In this document: positions 1 to 8,288 of the stretch, one piece after another | Numbering within the stretch: the first letter of the stretch is position 1 | Layout of the letters: the number at the start of each line of letters is the position of its first letter | Origin: Anaerolineales bacterium | GTDB lineage: Bacteria > Chloroflexota > Anaerolineae > Anaerolineales > Villigracilaceae | Direction of reading: 5' to 3' | NCBI GenBank assembly: GCA_016934715.1 | Contig: JAFGSI010000039.1 | Location: forward strand, 62,001 to 126,000 | Length of the DNA stretch: 64,000 bases | Notes under the pieces: generated by a model | The model's input: only the letters and a program-made list of their open reading frames with translations | Databases searched by the model: none | Told to the model about the DNA's origin: nothing | Program-made: the position numbers and the translations under genes

Positions 1-676
1 GCAGGCAGACGGCGACACCGATCGTCTCCATCCAGGGCAGGTAACCGGGCCAGGGCGGGAGCAGGTCGAGCAGGGTTGGAACAGCCGGCTTGGCGTTGAT
101 GTACAGGAAGTTGGTTCCCAGCCACAGGTTGATGATGTAGACCAGCGCCATATAGAGATTCATGCCGACGAAGACCCGCAGCAGCGATTTCCAGGTCGGG
201 CGGAGGCCCTCGACCGTGGTCATGTATACCGCTGCAGCGATCAGCAGTCCATGGGCGATGAAGGTTTGGAAAAACCGGTAATGGGGGAAGCCCCAGATCC
301 CCACGTCGGGGGTCAGGAGGGCCTGCAGGCCGCCGCCGATGCCCAGAAAATAGGCAAATTCGTAGATCCAGCGATTCTTGCAGACCAGCATGATCCCCGA
401 GAGCCAGATCAGCAGGCTGCAGATGTGCAGCGGCAGCTGGTCGATGGTCCAGTGGCCCCAAGAGATGTTCCAGATGTGCCAGCCGGCCTCGTTCAGCCAC
501 AGCAGGAGGGCCAGCGTCCAGCGGAACGGGCCGCGGGCCCGCTCGGATTGGCTGCGCAGGGTCAGCAGCCCGAGAATCAGGGCGGCCAGGGCCAGCAGCG
601 TCGCCACGTGGGCTGGCCCGAACCATTCGAACGCTGCCCCATGGTAGTCGTAGACGAAGTACTGGCCCAGGTCCAC
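1..676 (-). CDS. YwaF/TIGR02206-like integral membrane protein, C-terminus cut by window edge
   Basis: About 225 codons are visible; the stop lies beyond base 1. Translation from a GTG at 676 begins MDLGQYFVYDYHGAAFEWFG and continues with alternating hydrophobic helices. It carries the motif LPLHICSLLIW and a track (GIGGGLQALLTPD, then GFPHYRFFQTFIAHG) that matches the next gene upstream almost position by position. That motif set is typical of the YwaF/TIGR02206 family of multi-pass membrane proteins, whose biochemical role is unknown. The start lies three bases past the stop of the paralogue at 680-1426, so the two are co-transcribed and probably translationally coupled. I infer a tandem duplication. 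A GTG start without a strong ribosome-binding site fits coupling. Confidence 0.75.
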   Translation of the reverse strand, partial: MDLGQYFVYDYHGAAFEWFGPAHVATLLALAALILGLLTLRSQSERARGPFRWTLALLLWLNEAGWHIWNISWGHWTIDQLPLHICSLLIWLSGIMLVCKNRWIYEFAYFLGIGGGLQALLTPDVGIWGFPHYRFFQTFIAHGLLIAAAVYMTTVEGLRPTWKSLLRVFVGMNLYMALVYIINLWLGTNFLYINAKPAVPTLLDLLPPWPGYLPWMETIGVAVCL

Positions 677-679
677 TGC

Positions 680-1426
680 TTACATCGCCGCCCTGGCTCT
701 CTCCCTGCGGATCGCGGCCCAGTCCTTGATGGCGAAGGGCAGGTAGAGCAGCAGGAAGACAGCCAGCCCGATCAGGATCATGTAGAAGATGTAGACGGGC
801 CATTCCGGCAGGATGTCGAGCAGCGAGCCGGTCGGCGGCTTGTAGGCGATGAACAGGTAGTTGCTTCCGATCCACTGGTTGACAAAAAAGACGATCACCA
901 GGTAGACCAGCAGGGTGGTGCCGACCCGCGCCAGTGATTTCCAGGTCGGGCGCAAGCCGTAAACCAGCGTCATGTAGATGGCGGCAGTGATGATCAGCCC
1001 GTGCGAGAGGAAGGTCTGGAAGAAGCGGAAGTGGGGGAAGCCGTAGATGCCCAGGTCGGGGGTCAGCAGGGCCTGCATGGCTCCGCCGATGCCCAAGAAG
1101 TAGCAGAACTCATAGATATGGTAGTTCCCGGTGATCAGCATCAAGGCCCCGGTCCAGACCAGCAGCGAGCAGGCGTGCAGCGGCAGCATGGTCTGGATGG
1201 TCCACTGGCCGGTGAAGCCGTTCCACAGGTGCCAGGCCAGTTCGTTGGCCCACAGGATGGCGGCCATCACGATCGCGATCGTGCGCTTGGACTTCTTGGG
1301 GGCATTCTGGAGACGCCAGGTCAGGGCGACGTTCAGCAGGACGACCAGCAGCAGGGCGGTGAGGTGGGCAGTGCCAAACCAGGCGAATTCCGGTCCGGTC
1401 CAATCTTGAGCGAAAAATGATTCCAC
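680..1426 (-). CDS. YwaF/TIGR02206-like integral membrane protein
   Basis: 248 residues, starting at GTG (1424-1426) with GGAGG about seven bases upstream. The protein has about seven transmembrane helices, the family motif LPLHACSLLVWTG near residues 80-92, and GIGGAMQALLTPDLGIYGFPH around residues 112-132. These place it in the YwaF/TIGR02206 family, where no reaction has been assigned. It overlaps nothing but sits only three bases before the second copy (1-676), so the pair forms an operon of recent or conserved paralogues. The upstream redoxin lipoprotein gene is on the same strand but separated by about 35 bases and may belong to the same transcript. Family call is firm; function unknown. 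Confidence 0.8.
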   Translation of the reverse strand: MESFFAQDWTGPEFAWFGTAHLTALLLVVLLNVALTWRLQNAPKKSKRTIAIVMAAILWANELAWHLWNGFTGQWTIQTMLPLHACSLLVWTGALMLITGNYHIYEFCYFLGIGGAMQALLTPDLGIYGFPHFRFFQTFLSHGLIITAAIYMTLVYGLRPTWKSLARVGTTLLVYLVIVFFVNQWIGSNYLFIAYKPPTGSLLDILPEWPVYIFYMILIGLAVFLLLYLPFAIKDWAAIRRERARAAM

Positions 1427-1460
1427 GTGATTCCTCCGCGGTTATGAGATCATCCCGTCG

Positions 1461-1955
1461 TCATTCGTCCAGATACGGCAGGACCCGGTCGATCAGGAAC
1501 TGGAAGTCGTCCATCGTCCCGATCCAGTACTCGCGCACCACTCCTTGGCGGTCGATGACATAACTGGTCGGCAGGGCTGGCGAACTCCCGCGGACGTCGG
1601 CGATCAGGACATCGAAGATGTAGGTGTTCTCGGCGATAAAATCAACAACCGCCTCGGGCGGCCCGCCCCAGTGCACGGCGACCACGCTCAGGCCCTCTTC
1701 CCGGTACACCTGGTAGAGGGCCTCGAAATCGGGGAACTCTGCCAGGCAAGGGGCGCAGGCCAGATTCCAATAGTTGAAGAGCACCACCCTGCCGCGGTAG
1801 TCACTCAGCAGGACCGGGTTCCCATCCAGATCCTGCAGGGTGAGCTCGGGGGCGGGTTCCCCGACCCGCAGATTGAGCAGGTCGCTGCCTGAGCTGCTGC
1901 AGGAAGCAACCAGGAGCCCCAGAAGGAGGATGAACAGGATCCGCGCTTTCATCAT
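1461..1955 (-). CDS. Redoxin/TlpA-like thioredoxin-fold lipoprotein
   Basis: Thiol-disulfide exchange protein anchored outside the membrane. The N-terminus is a lipoprotein signal (ILFILLLGLLVASC, lipobox LVASC). A thioredoxin-fold AhpC/TSA or TlpA domain follows, with the active site read as CAPC in NLACAPCLAEFP and a cis-proline-like SPALPTSYVID region near the end. An earlier in-frame GTG at 1970 exists, but the ATG at 1955 is preceded by GGAG at good spacing, so I chose it. Length of about 164 residues is normal for a TlpA-type protein. Likely role is reduction of extracytoplasmic disulfides, such as in cytochrome c maturation, but no partner is adjacent. A ccdA-like fragment lies 12 kb away. 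Confidence 0.85.
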   Translation of the reverse strand: MMKARILFILLLGLLVASCSSSGSDLLNLRVGEPAPELTLQDLDGNPVLLSDYRGRVVLFNYWNLACAPCLAEFPDFEALYQVYREEGLSVVAVHWGGPPEAVVDFIAENTYIFDVLIADVRGSSPALPTSYVIDRQGVVREYWIGTMDDFQFLIDRVLPYLDE

Positions 1956-2016
1956 TTTGAAAAGCTCCACGGGAGAAGTCTCCCTGTATCCCTGGAGAGG
2001 CTGGGAGAGGGCCGGT

Positions 2017-3468
2017 CTAGAAGGGTCCGTAATTGATCGCCACGGCCACGGCCAGGAAGGCGATCGTAGCCAGGATGACCCACGGCCACAGCCGCAGGAC
2101 CCATTTCAGCCACTTGTGATACGGGACGACGGTCAGGCTGAGGGTGATCAGCAGCAGGGCATTGGTCGGGTAGACCAGGTTGGAGAATCCGTCCCCAAAG
2201 CAGTAGGCGCTGACGGCGATCTGGCGGTTGACTTCCACCAGGTCGGCCAGCGGCATCAGGATCGGGATGACCAGCAGGGCCTTGGCTGATCCGGAGGTGA
2301 CGAACAACTCCAGCACCAGGGTCAACCCGTAGATGATCAGGGAGGAAGTGAACGGGTCGGCACCTGCGAAAGCGGTCGAGGCCCAGTGCAGCAGGGTGTC
2401 GAGGATGCCACCTGAGGCAATGATGTGCTTGACGCTGGCGGCCATCATCAGCAGCGGGATGGCCGGGGCGATACCGACGAATCCATCCCAGGTGGCCTTC
2501 CAGGCGCCCTGGCCGACCCCGGCGATCAGGGCGGCTCCGACCCCGCCGATGACAAACAGCAGCCCCGAAAGCGGCATGGCCAGGTCGTTGAGTGACGGGA
2601 TCCACGAGAGGGTCATCACCGCCACCAGGATCAGGGCAAAGAAGATTCCCAGGAAGATGGCGGCGCGCTTCATGCGCGGATCGGCTGTCGTCTCGGCATC
2701 AAGGTGGAACGACCCGAATTTGCCCCTTTCTTTCCGATCCTCTTCATAGACGGGTGAAGCTTCTGGCCTGCGGTCCACTTTTTTTGCATAGCGGACTAGG
2801 AAGGTTGCCAGAAGGATGAAGACGAGTACGAACAGGACGATGCGCAGCTGCCAGCCGGAGAAGAGCGGCAGGCCGGCCAGCCGGTGGGCAGTGCCGATGG
2901 TGAAGAAGTTGAACACCGCTGTTGAGAAGCCGACGTTGGTTGCCAGGATCGAGATTCCCAGACCGGTCAGCGAGTCCCAGCCGAGGGTGTATGCCAGGGC
3001 GATGATGATCGGTACCAGCGGGACAGCTTCTTCGAGAATACCGAAGAACCCGCCCAGGGCCATGAAGAAGAAGGTCAGCACGACCAGCAGGATGTACTTC
3101 TTGGCACCGAATTTCTGGACGATCTTGTAGATCACATAGTGCAGGATGCCGCTTCTGTCCATCACAGCGAAGGCGATCCCGACCAGGACGATGAACAGGA
3201 TCACGCCGATGATCGTCATCCCGCCCTCAGCAGTGAAGACTTCGAAGGGCGCGGTGAACCAGCGCCAAACCGGGTATTCAGGCCGCTCGGTAAGGGCGAA
3301 GGACTCGGCGTCGATGACCTGGCGCCCGTCGACTTCGGTGCGGGCATATTGCCCGGCCGGGATGAGGCGGGTCAGGAGGCCGGCGACCAGCATCAGAAAG
3401 AAGATGATGGCCATGGCCTGGATGAAGGCCTTGACGCTGATCCGGATGCCGGATTTAGATTCTGTCAT
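2017..3468 (-). CDS. YfcC/DcuC-superfamily carrier (basic amino acid or dicarboxylate transporter)
   Basis: 483 residues with about 12 hydrophobic helices. The family features of YfcC (C4-dicarboxylate anaerobic carrier superfamily) are visible: an N-terminal helix ending in LTRLIPAGQY, the segment GGMTIIGVILFIVLVGIAFAV, the re-entrant-like EEAVPLVPIIIALAY, and the C-terminal GDGFSNLVYPTNALLLITLS. Members are secondary transporters, with some acting on arginine/ornithine and others on dicarboxylates; substrate cannot be read from the sequence. ATG at 3468 has GGAGAAAT just upstream. It is a monocistronic-looking gene between the redoxin lipoprotein and an SDR on the same strand. Confidence 0.85.
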   Translation of the reverse strand: MTESKSGIRISVKAFIQAMAIIFFLMLVAGLLTRLIPAGQYARTEVDGRQVIDAESFALTERPEYPVWRWFTAPFEVFTAEGGMTIIGVILFIVLVGIAFAVMDRSGILHYVIYKIVQKFGAKKYILLVVLTFFFMALGGFFGILEEAVPLVPIIIALAYTLGWDSLTGLGISILATNVGFSTAVFNFFTIGTAHRLAGLPLFSGWQLRIVLFVLVFILLATFLVRYAKKVDRRPEASPVYEEDRKERGKFGSFHLDAETTADPRMKRAAIFLGIFFALILVAVMTLSWIPSLNDLAMPLSGLLFVIGGVGAALIAGVGQGAWKATWDGFVGIAPAIPLLMMAASVKHIIASGGILDTLLHWASTAFAGADPFTSSLIIYGLTLVLELFVTSGSAKALLVIPILMPLADLVEVNRQIAVSAYCFGDGFSNLVYPTNALLLITLSLTVVPYHKWLKWVLRLWPWVILATIAFLAVAVAINYGPF

Positions 3469-3527
3469 TATTTCTCCTGTGCCAATACAGATGTGCCTGG
3501 ATTTGGGGATGCTGCTCCAGGGGGGAT

Positions 3528-4382
3528 CTAGGCTGCCTGGCTGGCGATCTCCAGGCTGACCTGCCAGAGCCTTTTGGCGACTTCGAGGTCGTGGGAGGCC
3601 GGGCTTGATTCGGCCGGCTGGCAGTCGACGAAGTATAGGCCGCTCAGGCCTTCGATTTCAGGGGAGGCTGCCAGACAGATGCTGGTCTTGGCACCCTGGT
3701 CTGGGTCGCGGGCGAAGAATAATCCGGCCAGCCAGGTCCCGAGGTTGTAGAACGGGCCGTTGTTGCGGGCGAAGCCGGTGGCGACGAAGCCCGGGTGCAG
3801 GGCGTTGACCGTGACGCCGGTCCCTTCCAGGCGGCGGGCCAGTTCATAGGTGAAGAGTAAATTGGCGAGCTTGGACTGCCCGTAGGCCTTCCAGCCGTTG
3901 TACCCCTTTTCTCCCTGCAGGTTCTCGAAGTCGAAGGTCGCGTTCATGTGGGCGCGCGAAGAGACGTTGACCACCCGGGCCGGAGCGCTGCTCTTGAGGG
4001 TCTCCAGCAGCAGGTTGGTCAGGATAAAATAGCTCATGTGGTTGAGGGCGAAGGTCATTTCGAGGCCGTCGGGGGTCAAGTGGCGTTTGGTGTAATAAGC
4101 GCCAGCGTTGTTGACCAGAATGTGCAGCCGGGTGTGGCGTTTCTTGAACACCGCAGCGGTCTCCATGCTGCCTCCCAGCGTGGACAGGTCGGCAGCAATG
4201 TATTCGACCGGGGAACCGGTCTCGGCCTGGATCTGCCCGGCGACGCGGGCGCACTTTTTGGCGCTGCGGCTGACCAGGGTCACCTGACCTCCCAAGCGGG
4301 CCAGTTCGCGGGCTGTCACCAGGCCGATCCCGTTCGTCGCCCCTGTGACCAGGATGGTCCTGCCTTTGAGAGATAACTCCAT
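3528..4382 (-). CDS. Short-chain dehydrogenase/reductase (retinol-dehydrogenase-like)
   Basis: 284-residue SDR. The NAD(P)-binding motif TGATNGIG lies near residues 12-19, NNAGAYY near 90, and the catalytic Ser and YxxxK appear as VNVSSRAH and AYGQSKLANLL. The spacing and the segment HPGFVATGFARN are typical of the retinol dehydrogenase/WWOX-like branch, which often reduces aldehydes or ketones of broad structure. The reading frame is open much further upstream, to 4853, but that extension overlaps the divergent nitroreductase and has a shadow-like composition. The ATG at 4382 aligns with the family start and is preceded by a weak AAAGGG. Substrate unknown. Confidence 0.9.
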   Translation of the reverse strand: MELSLKGRTILVTGATNGIGLVTARELARLGGQVTLVSRSAKKCARVAGQIQAETGSPVEYIAADLSTLGGSMETAAVFKKRHTRLHILVNNAGAYYTKRHLTPDGLEMTFALNHMSYFILTNLLLETLKSSAPARVVNVSSRAHMNATFDFENLQGEKGYNGWKAYGQSKLANLLFTYELARRLEGTGVTVNALHPGFVATGFARNNGPFYNLGTWLAGLFFARDPDQGAKTSICLAASPEIEGLSGLYFVDCQPAESSPASHDLEVAKRLWQVSLEIASQAA

Positions 4383-4507
4383 GAGTGCCCTTTCGTAGAA
4401 AAAAGATACCTGTAGTTTAGTGCAGATTGACGATCCCGTCAAAGGGGGTAGTCGAGCAATCGAAAAATGTGGTAAATTACAGGAGCAGTTGTGGACAAGG
4501 AGGAGTG

Positions 4508-5023
4508 ATGGACTTTTTTGAGATCGTGCACGCTCGTCATTCCGTGCGGGCCTTCGTCGAGACCCCGGTGGAGGATGAGAAGGTAAGGCGCATCCTGGAG
4601 GTGGCCAACCGGGCTCCTTCGGCTGGCAACCTGCAGGGGTACGAGATCTACGTCGTCCGTCAGGAGCAGCACAAGCGGGCCCTGGTGCGGGCGGCTTACG
4701 ACCAGGAGTTCCTGGCCGAGGCCTCTCTGGTGCTGATCTTTTGTGCCAACCCGTCCCGTTCGGCGGTCCGGTATGCAGAGCGCGGTGAGCAGTTGTACTC
4801 GGTCCAGGATGCCACGATCGCCTGCACCTACGCCATGCTGGCGGCCGCTGCATTGGGACTGGCCTCGGTCTGGGTGGGAGCTTTCCAGGAGGATGGTGTC
4901 CGCCAGGCGATTGGCATCTCCCAGGAACTGGTGCCGGTGGCGATGCTCCCGCTCGGTTACGCTGGCAAGGAGCCGCGCCAGACTCCCCGGCGCGGACTGC
5001 GGGATATCATCCACGAAACGTGA
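4508..5023 (+). CDS. Nitroreductase-family FMN oxidoreductase
   Basis: 171 residues. Starts MDFFEIVHARHSVRAFVETP, the usual N-terminus of the nitroreductase family, where the RHSVRAF segment helps bind FMN. ANRAPSAGNLQGYEIYVV near residues 32-49 and the later GLASVWVGAF are further family landmarks. The ATG at 4508 has AAGGAGG about seven bases upstream; an earlier in-frame start at 4427 lacks this. An extended -10 element (TGGTAAATT, 4470-4478) lies just upstream, giving a likely own promoter. The gene is divergent from the SDR and convergent with the membrane protein that follows. Natural substrate unknown: nitro compounds, quinones or flavin are all possible. Confidence 0.9.
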   Translation: MDFFEIVHARHSVRAFVETPVEDEKVRRILEVANRAPSAGNLQGYEIYVVRQEQHKRALVRAAYDQEFLAEASLVLIFCANPSRSAVRYAERGEQLYSVQDATIACTYAMLAAAALGLASVWVGAFQEDGVRQAIGISQELVPVAMLPLGYAGKEPRQTPRRGLRDIIHET

Positions 5024-5046
5024 AATGCAGGTCGAAAGATCGCCGC

Positions 5047-5083
5047 AGAACCTCCCGCAGGCCTTGAACCGGCGGGAGGTTCT
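5047..5083. terminator. Bidirectional hairpin terminator between convergent genes
   Basis: A 12-bp perfect stem, AGAACCTCCCGC (5047-5058) with GCGGGAGGTTCT (5072-5083), sits between the stop codons of the nitroreductase (+) and the membrane protein (-). Position and symmetry fit a shared terminator; there is no long T-run on either side. Confidence 0.65.
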
Positions 5084-5085
5084 CT

Positions 5086-5718
5086 CTAGATCCAGCCCAG
5101 GACAGGGATGAACAGGATCAGGGCCAGGATGTCCAGGGCCCAGATGCTTCCGACGGTGATCACCTTTTGCTTCATGGTCTTCATGTCGAAGACCCAAAAA
5201 GCGACCACGAAGAAGGTGAAGTAGCCGACCAGGAAGATCAGCCAGGGGGCGCCGCGGTTCCACCACGCATAATCCCAGGTCAGGGCACTGGCAGCGTTGA
5301 GCAGGTATTCGATGAAAACGCAGAAGGCCGAGCCGGCGATGGCGATGAACCAGCGATTGGGGATGCCCAGGATCTTGTCCTCTTTCTTCGGAAGCAGCAT
5401 CTTGGACCAGATGATGCCCGAGACAGCGAACATGAACATGATCTCGATGTTCAGACCGGCCAGGATCAGGAATGCCGTGTCTCCGGGGGCAGCCCAGACC
5501 GGGGCGTAGCCGGTGAAGTGCAGGACCAGCGAGTTCCAGATCTCGTTGAACCAGTCCATCCCCCAGAAGGCCAGTCCGGCCAGGACCAGGTTCCAGTTGC
5601 GCTTCTCGGTCTCTTGGACGTAGACATAGAAGATGAAGGCCAGCAAGGGGATGATGTACCACTTGAACTGGCTGCCATCACGGAGGATGGAGAGGGCTTG
5701 CAGGGCGTTCTCGGTCAT
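5086..5718 (-). CDS. Unknown multi-pass membrane protein
   Basis: 210 residues with about six transmembrane helices (for example near residues 20-36, 45-60, 84-105, 123-140, 154-172 and 185-208). I do not recognise the family. Aromatic-rich loops (FWGMDWFNEIWNSLVLHFTGY and TWDYAWWNRGAPW) stand out, and a Lys/Asp-rich cytoplasmic-type loop KKEDKILGIPNRW lies in the middle. The ATG at 5718 has GGAGAC close upstream. It is transcribed alone, away from the neighbouring hypothetical gene, and ends at the shared hairpin. No catalytic motif is visible. Confidence 0.8.
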   Translation of the reverse strand: MTENALQALSILRDGSQFKWYIIPLLAFIFYVYVQETEKRNWNLVLAGLAFWGMDWFNEIWNSLVLHFTGYAPVWAAPGDTAFLILAGLNIEIMFMFAVSGIIWSKMLLPKKEDKILGIPNRWFIAIAGSAFCVFIEYLLNAASALTWDYAWWNRGAPWLIFLVGYFTFFVVAFWVFDMKTMKQKVITVGSIWALDILALILFIPVLGWI

Positions 5719-5757
5719 GGATGTCTCCTTTTGGATCAGGGTCCGGTTCGGCTGGCA

Positions 5758-6168
5758 TCATCCAATTGGGCCGCCAGTCCTCCCGGGAAAAGATGCCTCG
5801 TGCTTGTTTCGCGACACCCGCCTCGCGAGATTCTGCCAGACCACCCGCCGCAATTTCCCGGCCTCCGGTCTGGACTGCTGTGCGACCAGGTGCTCTGCCC
5901 GCTCGACCCGGCACGGGATGACGGCGGGCGGGTCCTTGGTGCCCGGGTCGCTTTCGAGCCGGGCCCGCTCGAGCGGGGCGTGCAAGCCGAATTTCGAGAG
6001 GTGCGGGCGCGCCCTGACGCCCCAGGTGATCAGCGGTTCGATCTGCGCAAGGCCCCGGCCCGCCTCATCCAGGTCGAGTGCCATGGCCAGGATCGCGCCC
6101 GAGGTGGAGCGTTCCTCCGCGGGCCGGGATGGGTCGCGATGCTCTTGAGCGTCGAGGGTCGGGAACAT
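5758..6168 (-). CDS. Hypothetical small basic protein
   Basis: 136 residues with no recognised domain. I keep it because its codons almost all end in G or C, as in the true genes here, and because it starts 10 bases after the stop of the methyltransferase gene on the same strand. The middle (TWGVRARPHLSKFGLHAPLERARL) looks amphipathic and the C-terminal third is Arg/Lys-rich (RRVVWQNLARRVSRNKHE). There is no clear ribosome-binding site, so the true start could be the internal Met at about residue 29. Several opposite-strand open frames overlap it but have the composition of shadows. Existence is probable rather than certain. Confidence 0.45.
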   Translation of the reverse strand: MFPTLDAQEHRDPSRPAEERSTSGAILAMALDLDEAGRGLAQIEPLITWGVRARPHLSKFGLHAPLERARLESDPGTKDPPAVIPCRVERAEHLVAQQSRPEAGKLRRVVWQNLARRVSRNKHEASFPGRTGGPIG

Positions 6169-6178
6169 TTCGCGGTTG

Positions 6179-6742
6179 TTAGTCCATGGCTTTTTGCATC
6201 AGATAGCTGTTGATATCTCCGACCGGCGGCGGGATGCGGTACAGGAAGATCAGGTTCTCCCTGTCGAGCGCTTCCGGCTGCCAGCCGGGAAAGTCGACGT
6301 TGATGCTGACCACTCGTGCTCCGACGCGCAGCTGCCTCTCCAGGTAGCTCTTCAGTTTTTCCCCATAGCGACTGTGGCCGTACCAGTAGATCACATCGGC
6401 GTCAGACAGGTCGCAGCGGTAGAAATTTCCCCAGCGGACGGCCACACGACCCCCGACGCCGGCCAGGGCCGCCCGGATCAGGGCGATCAGGCAGTGCAAT
6501 GGCGAGACCTCGATCCCGATTGCCCGGGCTCCGCGCCGGGCAGCCGAGATCAGCACGCGTCCGTCGCCGCAGCCCAGGTCGTAGAAGATCTCGCCGGGCT
6601 GCAGGCTGGCCAGTTCCAGGGCCCGCTGGGTGCGCCGGGCGAGGGTCGGGACCCAGGGAATGCCGGTCAAGATCGGGACAAAGATCCAGGTCAGACCGGC
6701 CAGGGCGAGCAGGAGGAGGAAGATCAACGGAGGGGTGGACAT
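6179..6742 (-). CDS. Class I SAM-dependent methyltransferase with N-terminal membrane anchor
   Basis: 187 residues. An N-terminal helix (PLIFLLLLALAGLTWIFVPIL, about residues 5-25) suggests membrane attachment. It is followed by the SAM-binding motif I, EIFYDLGCGDGRVLISAARRG, and an acidic motif II in AIGIEVSPLHC. The fold is the Rossmann-like methyltransferase fold, but the usual post-motif-III segment is short and divergent. Target unknown. The same layout (one helix plus a DLGCGDGR core) is seen in small methyltransferases of unknown function in many environmental bacteria. It precedes the hypothetical gene at 5758-6168 by 10 bases, so the two probably share a transcript. Confidence 0.8.
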   Translation of the reverse strand: MSTPPLIFLLLLALAGLTWIFVPILTGIPWVPTLARRTQRALELASLQPGEIFYDLGCGDGRVLISAARRGARAIGIEVSPLHCLIALIRAALAGVGGRVAVRWGNFYRCDLSDADVIYWYGHSRYGEKLKSYLERQLRVGARVVSINVDFPGWQPEALDRENLIFLYRIPPPVGDINSYLMQKAMD

Positions 6743-6795
6743 GATTCCTGGAAGGGGCCTCTCGCCGAAAACCGGACCACGGGAGGCTGTGGCGT

Positions 6796-8124
6796 TTAGT
6801 GAAATCTTTGCAGCGCTCGAAAGACGGCCTCCACGCCGAAGTCCAGGGCATCAACCGGCAGGCGCTCGTCGGCTCCATGGACCGCGCCCAGAAAGCTGAA
6901 ATCCTCGGGCAGCTGCAGCGGGGTAAAACCGTAGGTCTGGATGCCCAGCCGGGACAGGAAGCGGGCGTCCGTTACCGCGCCGAGCACGAACGGGACGGCG
7001 GTTCCGCGTGGGTCAAGCTCGTGCAGGACTCCGCCCAGGGTCTCGAACAGGGCCATGTCAGGTGTGGCTGGCCCGGGGTCAGAGCGGTTGATCTCCACCT
7101 CGCCGAAGCGGCCGATCAGCTTACGTACCTCAGCCAGCATCGTTGCAGGGTCCAACCCGGGCAGCAGGCGTCCGTCCATCTCCAGGGTCACCTCGGCGGG
7201 AATGACGTTGACCTTCGCACTGGCCTGCAGCATGGTCGGGCTGACGGTGTTGTGGAACAGGTTGCTGAACATGGCACCGCGCCCACCAAGCAGTTTCAGG
7301 ATCCGGTCGGTCAGGAGCGGGTTGAGCAGCTGGCCAAGCAGGGCGCCGGTGGCCCCCGGCAGGATCCTGCGGATGGATTCGAACATCAACCGGACGGCCG
7401 GGGTGATGTGGACCGGCAGAGCTCTCCGGTCAAGGGCCGCCAGGACCCGGCCGAGTTTTGCCATCGCCTGCCCCTGGACGGGCATCGAAGCGTGACCGCC
7501 CTTGCCGCGCAGGGTCGCCTTCATCCAGCAGATCTGTTTCTCGGCGACCATGATCGGGTAGACCCGTGTTCCGGCCATACTCATGTTAAAGCCGCCGAAC
7601 TCGCCGAAGGCGTAGCGCACGCCCTCGAACAGCCTGGGATGTTCGTGGACCAGGTAGCGGACCCCGAAGTCGTCTCCGGCCTCTTCATCGGCCACGGCAG
7701 CGAAGAGCACATCGCCGGGCAGGTCTACGCCCTTCGCTTTGGCCTTCAGGAAGGCGGCCAGCATCAATGCCACCGGGCCTTTCATGTCAAGGGCGCCGCG
7801 GCCCCAGATGTACCCGTCGACGATGCGGCCTTCAAAGGGCGGGTGGGTCCATTGCTGGTTCTCCGTGGTGACCACATCGACGTGACCGTAGAGCAGCAAC
7901 GGGGGGGCCTGGCCGCGACCCTTCAGCCGGGCGATCAGGTTGGGCCGTTCTGGCGTCCGGGCGACGATGGTTGTCGGGATGCCGGCCTCTTTGAGCAGTC
8001 CTTGGATGTATTCGATGCAGGCTCGCTCGTTGCCGGGCGGATTGGTGGTGTCGAAGCGGATCAGGTTCTGCAGCAGTTCGAGCGGGCGCTCGTAGATCGG
8101 GGTGGGATTGGCTTTGGGCGGCAT
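6796..8124 (-). CDS. M20-family metallopeptidase (ArgE/DapE/carboxypeptidase-like)
   Basis: About 442 residues. Metal-binding and catalytic landmarks of the M20 family are visible in order: RFDTTNPPGNE, LLLYGHVDVV (His ligand), WGRGALDMKGPVA (bridging Asp), AVADEEAGDDFG (catalytic and binding Glu) and a dimerisation domain starting around residue 190 (KGKGGHASMP-like). A late His appears in FTPLQLPEDFSFLGAVHGADERL. The family hydrolyses peptide or acyl-amino bonds using two zinc ions; the exact substrate is open. An earlier in-frame ATG at 8151 lacks a ribosome-binding site, whereas GGAG lies eight bases before the ATG at 8124. No operon partner is evident. Confidence 0.9.
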   Translation of the reverse strand: MPPKANPTPIYERPLELLQNLIRFDTTNPPGNERACIEYIQGLLKEAGIPTTIVARTPERPNLIARLKGRGQAPPLLLYGHVDVVTTENQQWTHPPFEGRIVDGYIWGRGALDMKGPVALMLAAFLKAKAKGVDLPGDVLFAAVADEEAGDDFGVRYLVHEHPRLFEGVRYAFGEFGGFNMSMAGTRVYPIMVAEKQICWMKATLRGKGGHASMPVQGQAMAKLGRVLAALDRRALPVHITPAVRLMFESIRRILPGATGALLGQLLNPLLTDRILKLLGGRGAMFSNLFHNTVSPTMLQASAKVNVIPAEVTLEMDGRLLPGLDPATMLAEVRKLIGRFGEVEINRSDPGPATPDMALFETLGGVLHELDPRGTAVPFVLGAVTDARFLSRLGIQTYGFTPLQLPEDFSFLGAVHGADERLPVDALDFGVEAVFRALQRFH

Positions 8125-8288
8125 GGCTTGGTCTCCAGGGAATTCGGGCATTCGAGCTGCAATGCAAGCTTCTGGGTGTGGTCCAGGCCCGTCATGACGG
8201 GCGCTGCGGTGGCTGAGGAAGGCAGCTCCATATATTCTTGGTCATTGACTTCTTCTCACATGCATGAGTATAGCATGACCTGCCCGGT

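Noticed and set aside
4427-4442. TTGACG-ATCC-CGTCAA palindrome upstream of the nitroreductase
   Set aside because: Spacing of the half-sites does not fit FNR and no adjacent regulator is implied; could be chance.
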